Part shown: positions 6,679 through 9,564 of the stretch, one piece after another
How the letters are laid out: each line of letters opens with the position of its first letter
Position numbering within the stretch: position 1 is the first letter of the stretch
Position numbers and translations under genes: made by a program
Notes under the pieces: model-generated
Told to the model about the DNA's origin: nothing
The model's database searches: none
The model's input: only the letters and a program-made list of their open reading frames with translations
Assembly (NCBI GenBank): GCA_012798055.1
Contig: JAAZOA010000310.1
Span: 1 to 9,564, forward strand
DNA from: Syntrophomonadaceae bacterium
GTDB lineage: Bacteria > Bacillota > Syntrophomonadia > Syntrophomonadales > Syntrophomonadaceae
Reading direction: 5' to 3'
DNA length: 9,564 nt

Positions 6679-7215
6679 TCATTGCCCCACAATTTCAACT
6701 GTGATGCGGTCATTGGTAAAAACGCAGATCTGCGCTGCGATTATCATCGCTTCCCGGGCGATCTCCGGAGCACTCAGATCCGTAAACCTGGCTAAGGCCC
6801 GGGCCGCTGACAGGGCATAAGCTCCCCCTGAACCAATAGCCGTGATTCCATCATCGGGCTCGATGACCTCGCCGTTACCGGATACGATATACATCCGCTG
6901 ACTGTCCGCCACGATCAGGAGCGCTTCCAAACGTCTCAGGATCCTGTCACTTCGCCATTCCTTGGCTACTTCCACTGCCGCCCGGGTCAGGTTTCCGCCC
7001 GTCTCCCGCAATTTGTCTTCGAACTTGGCGAACAAGGTAAAAGCATCGGCCACTGAACCGGCGAAGCCGGCTATTACCTGGCCTTCGTACAGCCTGCGTA
7101 TTTTCACGGCATTATTTTTCATTATTATGTTTTGTCCGAAGGTAACCTGTCCATCCCCGGCAAGGGCCATGAGGCCATCCTTCTTGACCGCCACAATGGT
7201 TGTCGCTTCAAACAT
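6679..7215 (-). CDS. hslV: HslV (ClpQ), proteolytic subunit of the HslUV protease
   Basis: N-terminal-nucleophile threonine peptidase, related to proteasome beta subunits, forming the dodecameric core of HslUV. From the ATG at 7215 the product is 178 residues and starts MFEATTIVAVKKDG. Removal of the MFEA leader would expose Thr5 as the catalytic nucleophile. Further active-site elements are GDGQ (20-23, with Asp21), the lysine equivalent to Lys33 of E. coli HslV (Lys38) and the GSGG loop (128-131). RRLEALLIVAD (94-104) is also typical. The start is decided by GAGGAGGT six bases upstream, a site formed by the end of xerC. An ATG at 7242 would lie inside xerC and add nine unconserved residues. 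The gap to xerC is 4 bases and hslU follows directly. Confidence 0.97.
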   Translation of the reverse strand: MFEATTIVAVKKDGLMALAGDGQVTFGQNIIMKNNAVKIRRLYEGQVIAGFAGSVADAFTLFAKFEDKLRETGGNLTRAAVEVAKEWRSDRILRRLEALLIVADSQRMYIVSGNGEVIEPDDGITAIGSGGAYALSAARALARFTDLSAPEIAREAMIIAAQICVFTNDRITVEIVGQ

Positions 7216-7219
7216 ATCC

Positions 7220-8131
7220 TTACCTCCTCGGGTGGGTTTCATCGTGGATCATCTTGATACGGTCTTTGGTCAGATGGGTGTAGATTTGAGTGGTAGACAG
7301 CTTAACATGGCCGAGAAGTTCCTGGACCGCCCGCAGGTCAGCTCCTTCGTTTAACAGATGGGTGGCAAAGGTATGGCGCAATGTATGCGGACTCACTCTC
7401 TGGTTCATGGCCAGCTGCTCCACGTATTTGTTGATTATGTTTCTGATGCTCCGGGCCGATATGCGTTCCCCAGCCTTGTTTAGGAATAGTGCTTCGGCAG
7501 GCGCAGCGTGTCCCTGGCATTGGTAATGGCGGGATTTGTTCAAGTAGTCAATGAGGGCTTTTCTGGCCGGCTCTCCGATAGGTGCCAGTCTCTCTTTGCC
7601 GCCTTTACCCCTGATTCGTATCCATCGTTCGCCTAGATCCAGGTCAGCCAGGTTTATTCCCACCAACTCGCTGACCCTGACTCCAGCCGCGTAGAGGGTC
7701 TCCAGTATGGCCCGGTCCCTAACGCCCCTCACCGTACTGGTATCCGGGGCTTCGATCAGCATTTCTGTTTCCACCGGGTAAAGAAAACGCGGCAGCTTTT
7801 TTTCCAGTTTGGGTGTGGCTACATTGGCGATAGGATTGCCGGGCAGGACGTTCTCCCGGCACAGGTATTTCACGAACGAACGCAAAGCCGCCAACTTTCG
7901 AGCCATCGTGGCAGTGCTCAGGTCCTGGTTCTGCATATTGGCAATATATTCTCGGACCGAGCGGTGGTTCAATACTTCGGTTGTCAATTCCTCGCGCCCT
8001 AATCCCCTGGACTGGGCCAGAAAATTAAAAAACTGATCCAGATCTTTCTTATAACTGACCAGGGTCAGAGGGGACGCGCTTTTTTCTACCCGCAAATGAG
8101 CCATAAAACCATCAATATTTTCAACCAACAT
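7220..8131 (-). CDS. xerC: Tyrosine recombinase XerC
   Basis: Site-specific recombinase that, with a partner Xer protein, resolves chromosome dimers at dif during cell division. The 303-residue product has the usual two domains: an N-terminal SAM-like DNA-binding domain (about 2-90) and the C-terminal catalytic domain. All six catalytic residues are present: Arg152 (GVRVSEL), Lys176 (GKGGKER), His249 and Arg252 (SPHTLRHTFATHLL), His275 (LLGH) and Tyr284 (IYTH). The ATG at 8131 has AGGGGGG five bases upstream and gives the normal protein length; an upstream ATG at 8170 has no good site. In Bacillus the equivalent gene is codV in the codV-clpQ-clpY-codY operon. The xerC-hslV-hslU order here identifies it as that housekeeping gene and not a phage or integron integrase. 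Confidence 0.95.
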   Translation of the reverse strand: MLVENIDGFMAHLRVEKSASPLTLVSYKKDLDQFFNFLAQSRGLGREELTTEVLNHRSVREYIANMQNQDLSTATMARKLAALRSFVKYLCRENVLPGNPIANVATPKLEKKLPRFLYPVETEMLIEAPDTSTVRGVRDRAILETLYAAGVRVSELVGINLADLDLGERWIRIRGKGGKERLAPIGEPARKALIDYLNKSRHYQCQGHAAPAEALFLNKAGERISARSIRNIINKYVEQLAMNQRVSPHTLRHTFATHLLNEGADLRAVQELLGHVKLSTTQIYTHLTKDRIKMIHDETHPRR

Positions 8132-8173
8132 GCGATCCCCCCTATTTCCTATAAAGGGAATGTAGCACACAGG

Positions 8174-9499
8174 TTAATTAATTTCAACCGGCGGGCTGAT
8201 TATTTTCTGGATCTCCTCCATCGCGGCTGCAGACCGGAGCGCATAATCGGCGTATCTCTGTTTTTTGTCTCTGGCTGGTGCAGGCAGAGGCGGTAAAATG
8301 CCGAAATTGGCATTGATGGGCTGAAATTCATCATTATGGGGATCGGTTATCAGTCCTACCAAGGCACCCAGCATGGTTCGATTATCCATTACCAGCAGGG
8401 GCTGGTTTCGCAGCAAGCGGGTAGCGTTGATACCAGCCAGGATTCCGGTTCCGGCTGATTCCATATATCCCTCCACCCCCGTTATCTGCCCGGCAAAGAA
8501 CAGCTGCGGATTGCCCCGGTATTGCAGGGTCGGTTTCAGCAGGCGGGGGCTATTGATGAAAGTATTCCTGTGCATCATTCCGTATCTAATGAATTCTGCC
8601 TCTTCAAGACCTGGTATTAGACGGAATATACGGTCCTGCTGCCCCCATTTCAGACGGGTCTGGAACCCGACTAATCCCAATATCGTTCCAGCCTGGTTTT
8701 CTTGTCTGAGCTGCACCACTGCCCACGCCCGCTTCCCGGAGCGCGGATCCACCAATCCTACCGGGCGCAATGGACCGTAGCGCAAGGTATCAGAGCCACG
8801 TCTGCCCATAACTTCTATGGGCATGCAGCCATCAAAAAACATCTTCCGGTCAATCCTGTGCCCTTCGTGGATATCGGCGGCGATCAATTGTTCATGGAAT
8901 CGTTCATATTCTGCCTGGGACATGGGGCAATTATAGTAATCATCCGATCCCTTGCCATAACGGGAAGCCTTGAATATCCTGCTCTGGTCTATGCTCTCCA
9001 GAGTCACACTGGGAGCTATCGCATCGTAAAAATAGAGGTTGTCCTCTCCGGTCAAAGTCATCAATTCTTTGGACAGCGCTTCCGATGTAAGGGGCCCGGT
9101 AGCCACAATAACAGGCTCATCGCCGGGCAGATGGCTGACTTCTTCCCTCACCAGTTCGATGTTGGCGTGGTTCTCAATCACTTCCGTGATCAAGCCGGCA
9201 AATATCTCCCTGTCTACTGCCAGAGCAGCGCCAGCCGGCACCCTGGCTCGATCTGCGCATTTCAACACCAGAGATCCGAGGGCTCTCATCTCTTGTTTTA
9301 AAAGCCCCTGGGCTGTATTGGGGAGCTCCGACTTGAGCGAATTGCTGCACACCAGTTCCCCCAGCTGTCCAGAGCGATGGGCAGGTGTCATCTGTCAGGA
9401 CCGCATCTCCCACAGTCTCACTCTTATTCCTGCTGAAGCGGCATAATGTGCCGCTTCACAACCAGCTAATCCGGCTCCTATGATATTGATGAGTAACAA
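8174..9499 (-). CDS. trmFO: tRNA U54 methyltransferase TrmFO (Gid), interrupted by an in-frame TGA at codon 35
   Basis: Folate- and FAD-dependent enzyme that methylates U54 in the tRNA T-loop to ribothymidine; typical of Firmicutes. The full frame has 441 codons, the usual size. The N-terminal FAD-binding segment is recognisable (INIIGAGLAGCEAA, 4-17, then LWEMRS, 29-34). Codon 35 is TGA (9395-9397), followed in the same frame by QMTPAHRSGQLGELVCSNS. The rest looks fully conserved: Cys51 (ELVCSNS), Cys225 (FDGCMPIEVMGRRG) matching the catalytic cysteines of the Bacillus enzyme, TLRYGPLRPVGL, and FFAGQITGVEGYMESAGTG. I propose a TTG start at 9497-9499 with GAGGG six bases upstream. Restarting at the ATG at 9391 would give 405 residues without the FAD motif, probably inactive. 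The TGA may be a recent mutation, an error in the sequence or, less likely, recoded. Confidence 0.85.
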
Positions 9500-9500
9500 A

Positions 9501-9564
9501 TCAGGCCCTCATTTCACCACGATATTTGCACTCTGGGTTCTGGCAAACCGCTTCGATCTCTTTA
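9501..9564 (-). CDS. C-terminal 20 codons of the upstream gene, possibly DNA topoisomerase I (topA)
   Basis: Only the 3' end is in the window: a frame ending KEIEAVCQNPECKYRGEMRA and a TGA stop at 9501-9503. The C-x4-C spacing with a following lysine and tyrosine resembles the second half of a zinc-ribbon finger. Such fingers close the C-terminus of many topoisomerase I proteins, and topA precedes trmFO in Bacillus and many other Firmicutes. The identity rests mainly on that neighbourhood and is uncertain; another zinc-finger protein would fit equally well. The stop lies one base before the proposed TTG start of trmFO, and its last codons supply the trmFO ribosome binding site, so the two are probably co-transcribed. 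Confidence 0.5.
   Translation of the reverse strand, partial: KEIEAVCQNPECKYRGEMRA

Noticed and set aside
7220..8131. The tyrosine recombinase as a sign of a mobile element
   Set aside because: Its place directly before hslV-hslU is the standard housekeeping position for xerC, and no attachment sites, phage genes or composition change flank it.
9360..9397. Selenocysteine insertion at the trmFO TGA
   Set aside because: Downstream of the TGA I can draw only a weak stem broken by mismatches, with a loop that lacks the expected leading G. The position is not a conserved cysteine in TrmFO, and the family has no known selenoproteins.
1..9564. A novel defence, CRISPR or biosynthetic system
   Set aside because: Every stretch is accounted for by conserved housekeeping genes or short junctions, and no repeat array or unexplained long region remains.

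Overview
Every gene I can support in this window lies on the minus strand, so it reads right to left. It is a compact housekeeping cluster of a Gram-positive, low-to-mid GC, probably endospore-forming Firmicute. I would guess Clostridia, for example a Syntrophomonas/Desulfotomaculum-like lineage, but the sequence cannot name the species. Four things point there: the gene order xerC-hslV-hslU and rpsB-tsf-pyrH-frr-uppS-cdsA, strong GGAGG-type ribosome binding sites, frequent TTG and GTG starts, and a YtvI-type sporulation membrane protein at the left end. The longer plus-strand reading frames are antisense shadows of these genes.

Layout from right (upstream) to left (downstream). Bases 9501-9564 hold the last 20 codons of a cysteine-containing protein, possibly topA. 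Next come trmFO (8174-9499, tRNA U54 methylation), xerC (7220-8131, chromosome dimer resolution), hslV (6679-7215) and hslU (5265-6662, the HslUV protease), packed with almost no spacing. After hslU a 176-base gap carries a good promoter and a structured leader. It leads into rpsB (4390-5088, ribosomal protein S2), a terminator/attenuator hairpin, tsf (3649-4299, EF-Ts), pyrH (2878-3594, UMP kinase) and frr (2316-2873, ribosome recycling factor). A second terminator-like hairpin separates frr from uppS (1464-2210, undecaprenyl diphosphate synthase) and cdsA (653-1444, CDP-diacylglycerol synthase). Last is the 5' part of a ytvI-like AI-2E family membrane protein (1-586, cut by the window edge).

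The genes form functional blocks: tRNA modification and chromosome/protein maintenance (trmFO, xerC, hslVU), translation and pyrimidine nucleotide supply (rpsB, tsf, pyrH, frr), then lipid carrier and phospholipid precursor synthesis (uppS, cdsA). I see no mobile element, CRISPR array, RNA gene or new defence-like system. The most notable anomaly is an in-frame TGA at codon 35 of an otherwise intact trmFO, which separates the FAD-binding N-terminus from the rest. Smaller points are the non-ATG starts on five of the nine genes whose start lies in the window, the lack of codY between hslU and rpsB, and RNA hairpins at three gene junctions, one of which could alternatively mask the ytvI ribosome binding site.
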